From contig OZ244911.1 of assembly GCA_965221765.1 (NCBI GenBank), positions 1,054,001 through 1,118,000 on the forward strand: DNA of 64,000 nucleotides, given 5' to 3'. Positions 1 through 10,019 of the stretch are shown here, piece after piece (the first letter of the stretch is position 1; the number at the start of each line of letters is the position of its first letter). A program made the translations under genes and the position numbers. Source of the stretch: Bin25 sp965221765. Its GTDB lineage: Bacteria; Bacteroidota; Bacteroidia; Flavobacteriales; Flavobacteriaceae. The notes below the pieces were generated by a model, which did not search any database, was not told the DNA's origin, and was given only the letters and a program-made list of their open reading frames with translations.

Positions 1-119
1 TCATAAATTTAAGCTTAAAATGTTCTAATTAAACATGGCGATGCAAGGGTTTTAAAAATTGGAGCACTCTAATAAAATATAACTTTTAAGAACATAGTTA
101 CATTAAATGGCATTCCAAC

Positions 120-547
120 TCAAAGGGCGATACCCTAAAAGATGCTGAACAACACACAAAAATGAAGTTCGTAGAGGAGCTATGCAAATATCACCGATGC
201 TCTATTCAAATATAGTGAATATCTGATAATGAGGTCAATACGCATTTAGTGGCTAATCCATGGGATGCTAATGACGCCATGAATCATAGTTATAATCAAT
301 AAGTTGGATGGTGACATTCACCAATGAATATGAAGCATTTGCAAATTGGAGACGTATTGGTTATTGGGCCTTACAACCATTTGGTGGATTTATTCGTATC
401 TTGGCAATGTCACCAATCGCACCAAACCTCACAGATTTATTAATTATAGATAGTGAAGAAAGTACAGATCTAAAAAATGAGGCTGAAGCCATTTCGAAAA
501 AGAAATTGATGAATGTAAGACTCATGTATTGGATGTATGTAGGATAA
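120..547 (+). pseudogene. SusD/RagB-like lipoprotein, C-terminal remnant
   Basis: This is a broken piece of an outer-membrane nutrient-binding lipoprotein of the SusD-like class. Near 300-370 the translation reads SWMVTFTNEYEAFANWRRIGY, which matches the family's C-terminal pattern (a QYW..F.N.YEA.ANWRR.GY block). Just upstream, around 230-295, LVANPWDANDAMNHSYN looks like the preceding segment, but in another frame and interrupted by stops. The proline-rich IPRR..YP block expected after it is scrambled. No signal peptide or N-terminal half is seen, so the gene is dead or the fragment is all that is left. The family assignment rests on pattern memory and is moderate. Confidence 0.45.
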
Positions 548-587
548 AAGATTAGATTATTTACATGGGTTTAATAATTGGACTACA

Positions 588-595
588 TAACTTTG
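588..595 (+). promoter_or_regulatory. Bacteroidota -7 promoter element (TAACTTTG)
   Basis: TAACTTTG fits the Bacteroidota -7 consensus TAnnTTTG and lies 39 nt before the ATG of the DUF3078 gene. No clean -33 TTTG was found at the ideal spacing. Confidence 0.45.
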
Positions 596-634
596 TGTTG
601 CGTTTGTTGGTTCTCTTGTATACGTGACTTTTGA

Positions 635-1576
635 ATGAGGATAAAATATTTTATGGTTTTTTTTCTTTTTGGGCAGATTCTTTTTTCTCAAGTAAAACAA
701 GAGTCTGTCGATAAGTTAAACAAACTTCCATTTACTGAGTTATCAAAAAAAGATAAAAGTAAACTGCAACAGGGAGAATTAATTCGGGATGGTGATATTC
801 GGTTGACGGTAAGCCAAAGTTATTTTTCAAATTGGATTCGAGGTGGAAAAAGTGCCTTGGCATCACAATTTTTAATCGATTATGGAATTATTTTTAAAAA
901 TAAAAGAGGGTTGGTTTGGGATAATGAATTCACCTTTTCATTAGGAGGGGCTTATGTATCTGGAAATGATGGAATTAAAAAAGCCGATGACCAATTTATA
1001 TGGAACTCTCTAGTGGGGTTCAATAGAAAAAAACTTCAATGGAATTTTTCCATCTATTATAGTTTAAAGACACAAATCCTTTCTGGATATAAGTATACTG
1101 CTGGAAATGACCGAGAAATTAAAACGAAAGAATCTACATTTTTTTCTCCTGGAATCATTCAATTGGGATTTGGGGTTTTCCGAATCAAGGAACGCAAGAG
1201 TAGAATAAATTTTTCACCATTGACCACTCAATTAGTTTTTATAAATAAAAACTTGGCAGCCGAGTACAGACCCAATAAATCTTATTTTGGTGTCCCCCCT
1301 GGTAAATCTAGTCAAGGCTATTTTGGAGCATCATTAAATGGGTACTATAAAACAGAGATTTGGGAAAACATAAGTTTAGACTATCGGTATGATTTTTATG
1401 CCAATTACTTAAAAGAATTTTCTAATGTCGATTTTAAGCAATCCATTACTTTGAAGTTTAAAGTCAATCGTTATATTTCTTGTACGATGAACGCCGAATT
1501 AGTTTACGATGATGATTTGTTGCCAGATTTACAAGTGAAAGAAATATTTGGTCTTGGATTGAATCTAGATATTTGA
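635..1576 (+). CDS. DUF3078 family outer-membrane-like protein
   Basis: A 313-residue protein with an N-terminal signal peptide (residues 1-19, hydrophobic and ending LFSQ). It is rich in alternating aromatic/polar segments typical of beta strands, and it ends in a short aliphatic strand (LGLNLDI), as outer-membrane beta barrels do. The motif FSNWIRGGKSALA near residue 65 is the hallmark of DUF3078, a Bacteroidota family of unknown function in which N-W-x-G-G recurs. It stands alone between a decayed SusD fragment and a convergent oxidoreductase gene. The family call is fairly firm; no biochemical role is known to me. Confidence 0.75.
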   Translation: MRIKYFMVFFLFGQILFSQVKQESVDKLNKLPFTELSKKDKSKLQQGELIRDGDIRLTVSQSYFSNWIRGGKSALASQFLIDYGIIFKNKRGLVWDNEFTFSLGGAYVSGNDGIKKADDQFIWNSLVGFNRKKLQWNFSIYYSLKTQILSGYKYTAGNDREIKTKESTFFSPGIIQLGFGVFRIKERKSRINFSPLTTQLVFINKNLAAEYRPNKSYFGVPPGKSSQGYFGASLNGYYKTEIWENISLDYRYDFYANYLKEFSNVDFKQSITLKFKVNRYISCTMNAELVYDDDLLPDLQVKEIFGLGLNLDI

Positions 1577-1658
1577 ATTGATTCTGATCTGTGGCTATTG
1601 CTGATTGAATAATGCGATAACCATTCTCTAATAAACCTCAGTCTTCCAAAGCAATCCA

Positions 1659-2759
1659 TCATAAGAAGATGGTTTTTCCTTTTTTCACTGCTCGATCACA
1701 AGCTAGAGCTATTTTAAGACTTTCCAAAGCTTGTTGTAAATGATCCTGGAGATCATAGCCTTGGGTAATGGCTTTATAGAAATAATCTTGCTCATTATCG
1801 CAAAGCTCTTGGTGTGATGGATCATCTTCGTATCTGATAAATTCATCACTTTTGGTGAAATGGCCTTTATTATCAATGCTAGCGTGGTGAATTTTTATCA
1901 CATTCGATTTGGTATGTTTTTCGATATCATCAGACCCAGAATCATATGTTCCTTCTTCTGAAATGATGGATACCGAACCGTTAGGCCCCATCACATCCTT
2001 AATAAAAAAAGCAGTTTCACTAATCATGGGTCCCCATCCAGCTTCATACCAACCAACAGAACCATCCTCAAATCTGATTTGCAGTTGACCGTAATTATAA
2101 TTGTTATTGGGAACCTCATCACTCAAACGAACTCCAATGGCTGAAACACTGATGGGTTTTGATCGAACCATCTGACACATCACATCTAAATAATGAACCC
2201 CGCAATCAACGATAGGACTTAATGAAGCCATCAAACTTTTATGGATTCGCCACATATGGCCACTGCTTTGTTGGTTTAAATTCATTCGCATCACCAACGG
2301 TTTTCCTAGTTGATGAGCTTGATTGATAAACTCGACCCAAACTCTGTGATGCCGCAATATGTACCCGACAACCACTTGCTTTTGTTTTTGATGAGCTAAA
2401 TCGATTAACTTTTGACAATCTTCAACCCTGGTTGCTAATGGTTTTTCAATAAATGCATGACAATTGTGTTGGAGAGCTAAACAACCAAACTCATAATGGG
2501 TATCCGGATAAGTGCAAATACAAACCGCATCAGGTTTTGTACTCTTTAATGCCGAAGGATAATCTTCAAACAATTCATAGTTACTATTTAATTCTTTTTG
2601 GAGTTTGTTTTTAGCATCACTTTGATCCACTAGCCCCACAATTTCAAATCCATCATGATGGTGGTATGATTTAGCATGTGAAGAACCCATATTCCCACAT
2701 CCCACGACCAGTACTCGGATTAATGCTTTGGAATTGGTTGATTCAACAGATTTTTTCAT
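1659..2759 (-). CDS. Gfo/Idh/MocA family NAD(P)-dependent oxidoreductase
   Basis: A 366-residue cytosolic dehydrogenase of the glucose-fructose oxidoreductase/inositol dehydrogenase family, which oxidises sugars or cyclitols with NAD(P). The N-terminal Rossmann fold has GCGNMG at 20-25 and the acidic end of beta-2 at GLVD (42-45). The family motif EKPLA is at 105-109. The catalytic D/H pair is visible as D185-C-G-V-H189. Length is normal. The next gene upstream on the same strand is a sulfatase, so the two may act together on a sulfated or modified sugar; that is inference. The exact substrate cannot be read from the sequence. Confidence 0.88.
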   Translation of the reverse strand: MKKSVESTNSKALIRVLVVGCGNMGSSHAKSYHHHDGFEIVGLVDQSDAKNKLQKELNSNYELFEDYPSALKSTKPDAVCICTYPDTHYEFGCLALQHNCHAFIEKPLATRVEDCQKLIDLAHQKQKQVVVGYILRHHRVWVEFINQAHQLGKPLVMRMNLNQQSSGHMWRIHKSLMASLSPIVDCGVHYLDVMCQMVRSKPISVSAIGVRLSDEVPNNNYNYGQLQIRFEDGSVGWYEAGWGPMISETAFFIKDVMGPNGSVSIISEEGTYDSGSDDIEKHTKSNVIKIHHASIDNKGHFTKSDEFIRYEDDPSHQELCDNEQDYFYKAITQGYDLQDHLQQALESLKIALACDRAVKKGKTIFL

Positions 2760-2904
2760 GGCATACTTTGATTTTATGAGCCTACAGATTTAGAAGAACA
2801 AATATTAAGAATTTTTATCACTAAGTGGGTCCGTTAAAGAGTATTTTCTGTCAAAATCTATGACGCGGCCATTTCTAAAAGTTAAAAATTGGTTTTTAAA
2901 ATTG

Positions 2905-4500
2905 CTAACGAGATAAATAGCGATCTAAATGCATTTGATTTAATTCATCAGAATCGCCATAATAATCTCGCAATTCTTGTAATTGCTGATGCAATAACTC
3001 TTGAATATGGGTATAATCGGCATGATTATAGAGGTTATTCATTTCGCTTGGATCTTTTTCCAAGTCATATAATTCCCATTCATCCACATCATAGTAAAAA
3101 TGAATCAATTTATAGCGGTTGGTTCGGATTCCGTAATGTCTTTTTACCATGTGAACTGAAGGATATTCATAATAGGTATAATAGATGGCTTCACGCCATT
3201 CAATGGATTGATTTTTAAGCAAGTTTCGGAATGATTTTCCTTGATATTCTGAGGGAATATCAATATCAGCATAATGTAAAATAGTGGGAGCTAAATCTAA
3301 ATTTTGTACTAATTGGTTCACTTGGGTTCCCGGTGAAATTTCATTAGGATATTGAATCAATAAGGGCGTTCGGAGAGATTCTTCGTACATGAAGCGTTTA
3401 TCAAACCAACCATGCTCTCCCAAATAAAATCCTTGATCTGAAGTATAGATTACCATTGTATTTTCAATGAGATGGTTTTCTTTGAGATATGCCATCAATT
3501 GACCAATACCGTCATCGATTGATTGAACCGTCCGAAGATAGTCTTTGATGTATCGATTGAACTTCCATAAGGCAATTTCTTTTTCAGTCAGTGATTGATA
3601 ACTGTTAAGAAAGGCTTTATTTTTAGGTTCATAGGCCTCATGCCATGCTTTTTTTTGCTGATTATTGAATCGATCCAATTGGCCTAACAATCGAGTGGAT
3701 GGTCTTCCAAAGGGATCTTCTAATAATTTAAAATCGTGTCCCCATCGGCCATGTCCCCCAGAGCCATAAGTGCTCGCTAATTCTTCTTCTGTAGCATGAA
3801 TTTGCATTTCTTGAGTTTTGGCAGCCGTTCCACGATGGCTATAATCATCAAAAAAATTATCGGGAGGATCAAATGTTTTGTCATCAAAAAGCTTCAAGTA
3901 TTTTTCTTCAGCTTTCCAATTTCGGTGGGGTGCTTTTTGATTATAAATCAAAAGAAAAGGTTGATGATGTTTTCTTTTGGTTTCTAACCAATCTAAGGCT
4001 AGTTCAGTTGTAATGGGCGTTACATGACCATGGATTTGTTGGAGTTGACCATTGATAATAAAATCGGGATTATAATAGTGCCCTTGTCCAGGAAGGACCG
4101 CTGAATAATCAAATCCTTGAGGAAGACCTCGAAGATGTATTTTACCAATAAGTGCCGTCTGGTATCCAGCCGATTGAAGTCTTTTGGCAAAATTGTCTTG
4201 ATCCCAATCAAAATCTTGGATATTATCAACCTTTCCATTGATAAAGCTATGTTTGCCAGTCAGCATGACTGCTCGAGAAGGAGCACAAATAGAATTGGTA
4301 ACAAAACTATTGGTAAAAATGGCGCCATTTTGGGCAATGCGGTCGATGTTTGGTGTTTGGTTTAATCCATGGCCATAGGCACTAATGGCCTGATAGGCAT
4401 GATCATCAGACATGATTAAAATAATATTGGGTTTGGATGCAGGTTCTTTAACTGAAGCACTTGCGGCAAACAAAAGCAACAATAGATAATGGATTTTCAA
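2905..4500 (-). CDS. Secreted sulfatase
   Basis: A 531-residue type I sulfatase that would hydrolyse sulfate esters, probably on polysaccharides, in the periplasm. A short signal peptide covers about residues 1-16. The metal-binding SDDH is at 31-34. The formylglycine signature C-A-P-S-R is at 72-76, with C72 the residue to be matured by an anaerobic-type or FGE enzyme. Further family motifs are GKIHLRG and the C-terminal metal site DQGFYLGEHGWFDKR. Length is normal. It is transcribed towards the Gfo/Idh oxidoreductase, with 145 bp between them. Sulfatases of this type are common in marine Bacteroidota; the substrate is unknown. Confidence 0.9.
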   Translation of the reverse strand: MKIHYLLLLLFAASASVKEPASKPNIILIMSDDHAYQAISAYGHGLNQTPNIDRIAQNGAIFTNSFVTNSICAPSRAVMLTGKHSFINGKVDNIQDFDWDQDNFAKRLQSAGYQTALIGKIHLRGLPQGFDYSAVLPGQGHYYNPDFIINGQLQQIHGHVTPITTELALDWLETKRKHHQPFLLIYNQKAPHRNWKAEEKYLKLFDDKTFDPPDNFFDDYSHRGTAAKTQEMQIHATEEELASTYGSGGHGRWGHDFKLLEDPFGRPSTRLLGQLDRFNNQQKKAWHEAYEPKNKAFLNSYQSLTEKEIALWKFNRYIKDYLRTVQSIDDGIGQLMAYLKENHLIENTMVIYTSDQGFYLGEHGWFDKRFMYEESLRTPLLIQYPNEISPGTQVNQLVQNLDLAPTILHYADIDIPSEYQGKSFRNLLKNQSIEWREAIYYTYYEYPSVHMVKRHYGIRTNRYKLIHFYYDVDEWELYDLEKDPSEMNNLYNHADYTHIQELLHQQLQELRDYYGDSDELNQMHLDRYLSR

Positions 4501-4680
4501 GACTCAGAATTAATCGTTACAAAGTATAAGAGTTTGATTAAATTCACGATAGTTTTATTTGATTAAGTCAATAGCCATCGGATACACAATAGAATCACAA
4601 ATGGTTCGTTTGATAAAAGATTCAGAATTTATATTTTGCCATAGACAAATACAATTTGTCCATCATAGGTTCTTATAGAC

Positions 4681-6084
4681 ATGCCTGAGTTAAAGACCAA
4701 TAAAATAAAATTCTTAATCATTCTGATGATATCAATTGTTATGATTGTTCTTATTATCACTAGTCGAGAGGTGTTTAATAGAAATTATTCGCATTCAGTG
4801 GTCAGCGATCCAGAATATTTTCAGGCATCGATTAAAAATTTAACCGATGTTATAGTGTATGATATCTTTTCACCTCCCGTAGCCTCTAGAGTTTATTTAT
4901 ATCCTTGTGTAGCGGCTTATGAAGTGATGGCCTATTTTAATCCCAATGACTATAATAGTTTGGTTGGGCAAATCAAAGAACTTCAACCCATCCCAATATC
5001 TCAAAATGACCAAGTGAATCCCAATTTATCGGCTCTATATGCCTTTAATGAAGTTGGGAAAAATTTGATTTTTTCTAAGGATCGATATAATATTTATGTC
5101 AATGAATTAGAAAAAAACATTAAAAATTTAGGAGTTCCTAAACAGGTGCGTGAAGCCTCTAAAAAATATGGATGGTTAGTGGCTAATCATATCAAAGAAT
5201 GGGCCGATGGGGATTTATATAGTCAAACTAGGACATGGCCTAAATACACCATTTTACAACCTGATCAATATTGGAAACCTACTCCGCCAGATTATATGGA
5301 TGGCATTGAGCCTCATTGGAAAGATATCCGAACAATGGTCATCGATTCTTCTAAACAATTTGATCCCAAACCACCCATTGAATTTGACCTAGAAGAAGGT
5401 TCTCCATTTCAAAAACAATTATATCAAGTCTATCAGGTAAGTCAACAACTCGATCAAGAGCAAGTCGAAATTGCTAAATTTTGGGATTGTAATCCTTATG
5501 TGACCCACCATCGGGGACATGCCATGTTTGCTACCAAAAAAATCACTCCCGGGGGTCATTGGATGGGCATCACTGCGATTGCTACTCGCCAAGCCCAAAG
5601 TAGTTTTGAAGAAACGATTGATGCCTATGTTAATGTGGCCATTACCTTGTTTGATGCATTTATCAGTTGTTGGGAAGAAAAATGGGATACCCTTGTGGTG
5701 CGCCCTGAAACTTTAATTAATGCGTATTATGATGTCCAATGGACCCCGTTGCTACAAACACCACCATTCCCCGAATATACTTCTGGACATTCGGTGATTT
5801 CTTCAGCAGCCGCTGTAAAACTAACAGATTTATTTGGGGATAACTTTTCATATTTGGATACGATTGAAATGGAATATGGACTTCCTGCTAGAAAATTTAA
5901 TTCGTTTATTGAAGCATCTCGAGAAGCCGCTATATCGAGACTTTATGGAGGCATCCATTATATGATGGCTATTGATGAAGGCGTAGAGCAAGGATTACAA
6001 TTGGGACGACATATCGTAGAGAATCTTCAAACCAAACACCAAACATCCGATGCTCATATCAACCATCTTTTAACGAGGGAGTAG
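4681..6084 (+). CDS. Vanadium-dependent haloperoxidase / PAP2-like phosphatase
   Basis: A 467-residue protein with one N-terminal membrane segment (about residues 10-28) that tethers or exports it. The rest is helical and has the vanadate/phosphate site of the haloperoxidase-PAP2 superfamily. PEYTSGHS near 365 carries the catalytic His, and SREAAISRLYGGIHY near 412-426 carries the second anion-binding Arg and the His. In Bacteroidota such proteins are usually annotated as vanadium-dependent haloperoxidase or phosphatase PAP2 family protein, and sequence alone does not separate the two activities. It is divergent from the sulfatase gene and followed by a tRNA-Ser-like gene. Confidence 0.82.
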   Translation: MPELKTNKIKFLIILMISIVMIVLIITSREVFNRNYSHSVVSDPEYFQASIKNLTDVIVYDIFSPPVASRVYLYPCVAAYEVMAYFNPNDYNSLVGQIKELQPIPISQNDQVNPNLSALYAFNEVGKNLIFSKDRYNIYVNELEKNIKNLGVPKQVREASKKYGWLVANHIKEWADGDLYSQTRTWPKYTILQPDQYWKPTPPDYMDGIEPHWKDIRTMVIDSSKQFDPKPPIEFDLEEGSPFQKQLYQVYQVSQQLDQEQVEIAKFWDCNPYVTHHRGHAMFATKKITPGGHWMGITAIATRQAQSSFEETIDAYVNVAITLFDAFISCWEEKWDTLVVRPETLINAYYDVQWTPLLQTPPFPEYTSGHSVISSAAAVKLTDLFGDNFSYLDTIEMEYGLPARKFNSFIEASREAAISRLYGGIHYMMAIDEGVEQGLQLGRHIVENLQTKHQTSDAHINHLLTRE

Positions 6085-6130
6085 GCAACTCTAGTAGGAT
6101 GTTATTTTAGTTATTGAAAACTGACTTGAT

Positions 6131-6217
6131 GGAGAAATGGCAGAGTAGTCGAATGCGACGGTCTTGAAAATCGTTGAGGAGTCATACCCTCCGGGTTTTC
6201 GGATTCCTCTTTCTCCG
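6131..6217 (+). tRNA. tRNA-Ser (anticodon TGA), with atypical D loop and T arm
   Basis: The 7-bp acceptor stem is perfect: GGAGAAA at 6131-6137 pairs with TTTCTCC at 6210-6216. The anticodon loop CTTGAAA gives anticodon TGA (serine), on an intact stem ACGGT/ATCGT. A long variable arm (GAGG...CCTC) fits class II tRNA-Ser. CCA is not encoded. Two conserved regions look damaged. The D-loop GG pair is AG (AGTAGTC), and the T arm reads GGGTT-TTCGGAT-TCCTC, so the last two T-stem pairs including 53-61 do not form and position 58 is G instead of A. It may be a divergent functional gene or a decaying copy. Confidence 0.75.
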
Positions 6218-6419
6218 CAGATTCTTTGAACTAAAACATTCCTTTCTTTACTCTACTAAACTAGTTAATTAAATCTATGCTTGAAATGACTTGCTAATTC
6301 GGTCATTTGTTCTTTTCCAAATGCATAATATCCAATACCAAATGCCATAATTTCAACCTCCCGATGAGATCATTAAGTCTGATTGAACTTTCAACTACTT
6401 TACTACCACGTTTAAGGGT

Positions 6420-6940
6420 TTTTAGTGGTCTTTTAGTTAGAGATGATTGATAGTCTGAAAAACATCATATGTCCTTTTATTGATTTATTTCTATTGAGAA
6501 AATTATTGAATTCTTGAATGAGTTCTCTTTTTAGAGTTGAATGTTTTTCTAGTTTTCTAATCAAGTCGTTTTGAGTTTTTTGCCAAATTGGAGAAAGATC
6601 AAAAAAAGAATAATCCCCTTGATTGATTCCTAATTCGTTAGCAAAAAACGAGTGTTTCTTAAAATGAGGATAATAGTTTATGTGCTAATTTTTGGAGGTA
6701 AATAATCTTATCTTTATTATAGGGGTAATTATCAAAACTTAAAAAAATGTCAAATCTATCTTGAGCTATTGAATCTGATTTTTGTTTTTAAATCCTGAAT
6801 GAATTACATGGGTTGATTCCCAAAATAAGATAGGTTACATTTTTATTGTCAATCCCCGTAAATCTTGGTCCTGGGTAAAAATCATCTTTTCCTAAGTAAC
6901 TTTTGTAAATGTTATAAATATTTTCTAAATATGGTTTCAT
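6420..6940 (-). pseudogene. Decayed gene of unknown function
   Basis: Reading the minus strand from an ATG at 6940 gives a coherent protein start, MKPYLENIYNIYKSYLGKDD, then a GINP stretch. It is soon cut by a stop, and further protein-like text follows in the other frames (FFDLSPIWQKTQNDLIRKLE and similar) down to about 6420. Several frameshifts and stops are needed to join it. The first part is loosely reminiscent of uracil-DNA-glycosylase-like proteins, but this is weak. It sits between the tRNA-Ser and a ruined DNA methylase, so the stretch may be the rest of an inserted restriction-modification island. Confidence 0.4.
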
Positions 6941-7019
6941 GATAAAGTGAGTTAAATTGTTAAACTAACCAAATTTTGTATATGTAATGCTTTGCCTTAT
7001 GAAGCAATCATTGTCACAT

Positions 7020-7630
7020 AAAGAAATCCAGGGAATTAAACGGTCCCATGCTCAAAAAATCTTTTGTTTCATACTATGAAGAAATCATTTTGCTTTCCAA
7101 CATAATAAAAATACCCACTGTATTTTCTATATCCATAATAGATTTGAAAACTCTGATATCATCGATTGTTGTTGATTTAACGTCTTTCACTCTGTAATAA
7201 AAAATTCTCTACAATCAAAGCCTTCAATATTTTTCATGAAGTATTACTTCTGATTAATCCCCTTATCAAATCATTATTTTTCATTTGGCACAAGAACATT
7301 CATTGGTAGTGATCGCCCATTTTCAAAATAGAAAAGTTTTTTAGCAAGTCTTGGAGCCTTCTGATATCGGCATGACCCTCTTTAATAGTACGATCAACGC
7401 TAACTTCAAGCCATCTTTCATGCATGACGATATTAACCGCATTAGGATAATCTGTTGATTCCTGCCCATCGCCTTCCAAGTTCGTTGGTAGCAGCCATTA
7501 TCGTTCCACACCCATAAAACGAATCGAATACGAAATCTTTTTTATTTGAAGAGGCTTTGATGATTCGATAATAAACTCAATGGTTTCTGAGTAGGATATC
7601 CTATGCATTCTTTTGCTCTTGGAGATATCA
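7020..7630 (-). pseudogene. Decayed DNA adenine/cytosine-N4 methyltransferase
   Basis: On the minus strand, 7583-7615 encodes GYPTQKPLSLL, and in another frame near 7480-7525 DSFYGCGTIMAATNELGRRW. These are the tail and the S-adenosylmethionine-binding F-x-G-x-G-like motif of a beta-type DNA methyltransferase. In an intact gene the two blocks are joined by the stretch ...IIESSK..., which here lies in the shifted frame. Stops and frameshifts follow towards 7020 (for example KDVKSTTIDDIRVFKS). It is a dead restriction-modification methylase, and no catalytic DPPY/NPPY motif was found. Confidence 0.6.
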
Positions 7631-7694
7631 AATGGATACTCCATCATCTTTCAAAGGTCTCATGGACTTAAAATATAGAGATATTGAAGTTCAT

Positions 7695-7702
7695 TATTTT
7701 TG
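7695..7702 (+). promoter_or_regulatory. Bacteroidota -7 element (TATTTTTG) of the malic enzyme gene
   Basis: TATTTTTG matches TAnnTTTG, 19 nt before the ATG at 7722. It argues that translation starts at 7722 and not at the in-frame ATG at 7632, which would lie upstream of the transcript. Confidence 0.5.
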
Positions 7703-7721
7703 CTTGTGCATCATATATACA

Positions 7722-10019
7722 ATGAGTACTGAAAGATTTAATAAAAGGGTCCTAAATTACCATCAGAAGCCTAGACCTGGGAAAATAGAAGTGGTCCCAA
7801 CAAAGAATTATAGTACCCAACGTGATTTATCGTATGCTTATTCACCTGGTGTGGCCGTACCATCATTAGAGATTGTCAAAGATCAGGGCGCTGCCTATAA
7901 ATACACCAATAAGGGAAATTTAGTGGCGGTCATATCCAATGGAAGTGCTGTTTTGGGATTGGGAAATATTGGACCAGATGCCTCCAAGCCCGTCATGGAA
8001 GGGAAAGGCCTTTTATTTAAAATATTTGCCGATATCGATGTGTTTGATATTGAAATCAATGCCGATAATCCCCAAGATTTCATAGATACCGTGAAACGGA
8101 TTGCTCCAACGTTTGGTGGCATCAATCTTGAGGATATTAAGGCTCCTGAAGCCTTTGAAATCGAAAATAGATTAAAAGCCGAACTTCCCATTCCCGTAAT
8201 CCACGATGATCAACATGGTACGGCTATTATTTCATGTGCTGCTCTAATCAATGCGTTAGAAATTGTCGAAAAAAAGATCGATCAAGTGAACATGGTTGTA
8301 TTGGGTGCCGGGGCGGCCGCTATTTCTTGTACCAATCTGTATTGTGATTTTGGACTTAAAAAACAAAATGTGGTCATGGTGGATAGTAAAGGCGTTATTC
8401 GGACAGATCGTTCCAACTTAACACCACAAAAAAAATTATATGCTACAGATAAACCACTTCATACTCTAGAAGAAGCCATCCAAGGAGTAGATGTTTTGAT
8501 TGGACTTTCAGGCCCCAATATATTAACGCCTAAAATGCTGAAATCGATGGCTGATAATCCCATCGTATTTGCTATGGCCAATCCTGATCCTGAAATCGAA
8601 TATCCGTTGGCTATCGACGTGAGAGATGATGTGATTATGGCCACTGGACGATCTGATTATCCTAATCAAGTCAATAATGTATTGGGATTTCCCTTTCTAT
8701 TTAGAGGAGCTTTGGATGTTCGGGCCACCGTCATCAATGAACCCATGAAGCGTGCCACCGTGCAAGCCTTGGCAGATTTGGCCAAAGAACCAGTTCCTGA
8801 AATCGTTAATGTAGCTTATGGCAAAACCAGGTTACATTTTGGTAGGGAGTATATTATTCCAAAACCTTTTGATCCTAGATTGATTACGCGCATTCCTTCG
8901 GCCGTTGCCAAAGCCGCCGTCGAATCTGGGGTTGCTACGCAACCCATTAAAGACTGGGAAAAATATCAAGAAGATTTGGCTTATCGGATGGGTGGAGATA
9001 GTAAAAAAACTGTTCGACTAATACAACATCGAGCCAAACTTTCCCCCAAAAGAATCGTATTTGCTGAAGCTGAGCATCTCAAAGTATTAAGAGCCGCCCA
9101 AATAGTTCATGAAGAAAAATTTGGTATTCCTATTTTATTGGGAGAATATCGTAAGGTAGCTTCATTAATGCAATCTCTAGATTTTGATTTTGAAGATGTT
9201 GAAATTATAGATATCCAATCTGAAGAACAAGAAAAAAAGAAACAATCCTACGCACAACAATTTTGGAACTCTAAAAAGAGAAGAGGTAGAACTTTATATA
9301 ATTCTCAAATTCTCATGAATGAACCAAATTATTTTGGTTCGATGATGGTGCGCGCAGGGGATGCGGATGCCATGATATCGGGATATGCTCAAAGTTATCC
9401 TGCCGTTATTAAACCGATTTTAAGTACGGCGCAAAGACCCATCAATAGCCGAACCATTGCCGCTACCAATTTGATGGTTACCCAAAGAGGACCTCTATTT
9501 TTTTCCGATACCACCATCAATGTTGATCCTAATAGTGAAGAGTTGGTAAACATTGCAGAGATGACCGCACAAACAGTGAAAATGTTTGGATACCAACCTG
9601 TTATGGCTATGCTATCATTTTCAAATTTTGGTTCTTCACAATTTCCTCAAGCTCAAAAAGTGAGTCAGGCCGTTAAAATCTTACACCAAACCCGTCCAGA
9701 TTTGATTATTGACGGCCCAGTACAATGTGATTTTGCATTGAGCAATAAATTATTGGCTGGGGGCTTTCCTTTTTCTAGTTTAAATGGGAAAAAAGTAAAT
9801 ACGCTTATCTTCCCCAATTTAGATGCTGCAAATATTACATATAAATTAATGAAAGAATTAAATGGAACACTGTCCATAGGTCCTATTTTGATGGGATTAA
9901 ATAAATCCATTCATGTATTGCAGTTTAGAGCCTCAATTCAAGAAATAGTCAATATGGCAGCGGTTGCTGTTATTGATGCTCAGTGGAAATCATCCCAAGA
10001 ATCATGTACTCTTTTTTAA
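7722..10019 (+). CDS. maeB: NADP-dependent malic enzyme with phosphotransacetylase-like domain
   Basis: A 765-residue enzyme converting malate to pyruvate plus CO2 and NADPH in the cytosol. The N-terminal half has the malic domain (YSPGVAVP, VIHDDQHGTA near 155-165) and the NAD(P)-binding Rossmann motif GAGAAAISC near 195. The C-terminal third (about 430-765) resembles phosphate acetyltransferase; in this MaeB class it is regulatory and does not catalyse that reaction. An in-frame ATG at 7632 would add 30 unrelated residues. The start at 7722 (MSTERFNKRVLNYH) fits the family and the promoter element just before it. The gene overlaps ruvA by 16 nt. Confidence 0.93.
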   Translation: MSTERFNKRVLNYHQKPRPGKIEVVPTKNYSTQRDLSYAYSPGVAVPSLEIVKDQGAAYKYTNKGNLVAVISNGSAVLGLGNIGPDASKPVMEGKGLLFKIFADIDVFDIEINADNPQDFIDTVKRIAPTFGGINLEDIKAPEAFEIENRLKAELPIPVIHDDQHGTAIISCAALINALEIVEKKIDQVNMVVLGAGAAAISCTNLYCDFGLKKQNVVMVDSKGVIRTDRSNLTPQKKLYATDKPLHTLEEAIQGVDVLIGLSGPNILTPKMLKSMADNPIVFAMANPDPEIEYPLAIDVRDDVIMATGRSDYPNQVNNVLGFPFLFRGALDVRATVINEPMKRATVQALADLAKEPVPEIVNVAYGKTRLHFGREYIIPKPFDPRLITRIPSAVAKAAVESGVATQPIKDWEKYQEDLAYRMGGDSKKTVRLIQHRAKLSPKRIVFAEAEHLKVLRAAQIVHEEKFGIPILLGEYRKVASLMQSLDFDFEDVEIIDIQSEEQEKKKQSYAQQFWNSKKRRGRTLYNSQILMNEPNYFGSMMVRAGDADAMISGYAQSYPAVIKPILSTAQRPINSRTIAATNLMVTQRGPLFFSDTTINVDPNSEELVNIAEMTAQTVKMFGYQPVMAMLSFSNFGSSQFPQAQKVSQAVKILHQTRPDLIIDGPVQCDFALSNKLLAGGFPFSSLNGKKVNTLIFPNLDAANITYKLMKELNGTLSIGPILMGLNKSIHVLQFRASIQEIVNMAAVAVIDAQWKSSQESCTLF

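Noticed and set aside
2889..3218. Open frame on the plus strand across the sulfatase gene
   Set aside because: It is antisense to a clearly coding sulfatase and has no recognisable features.
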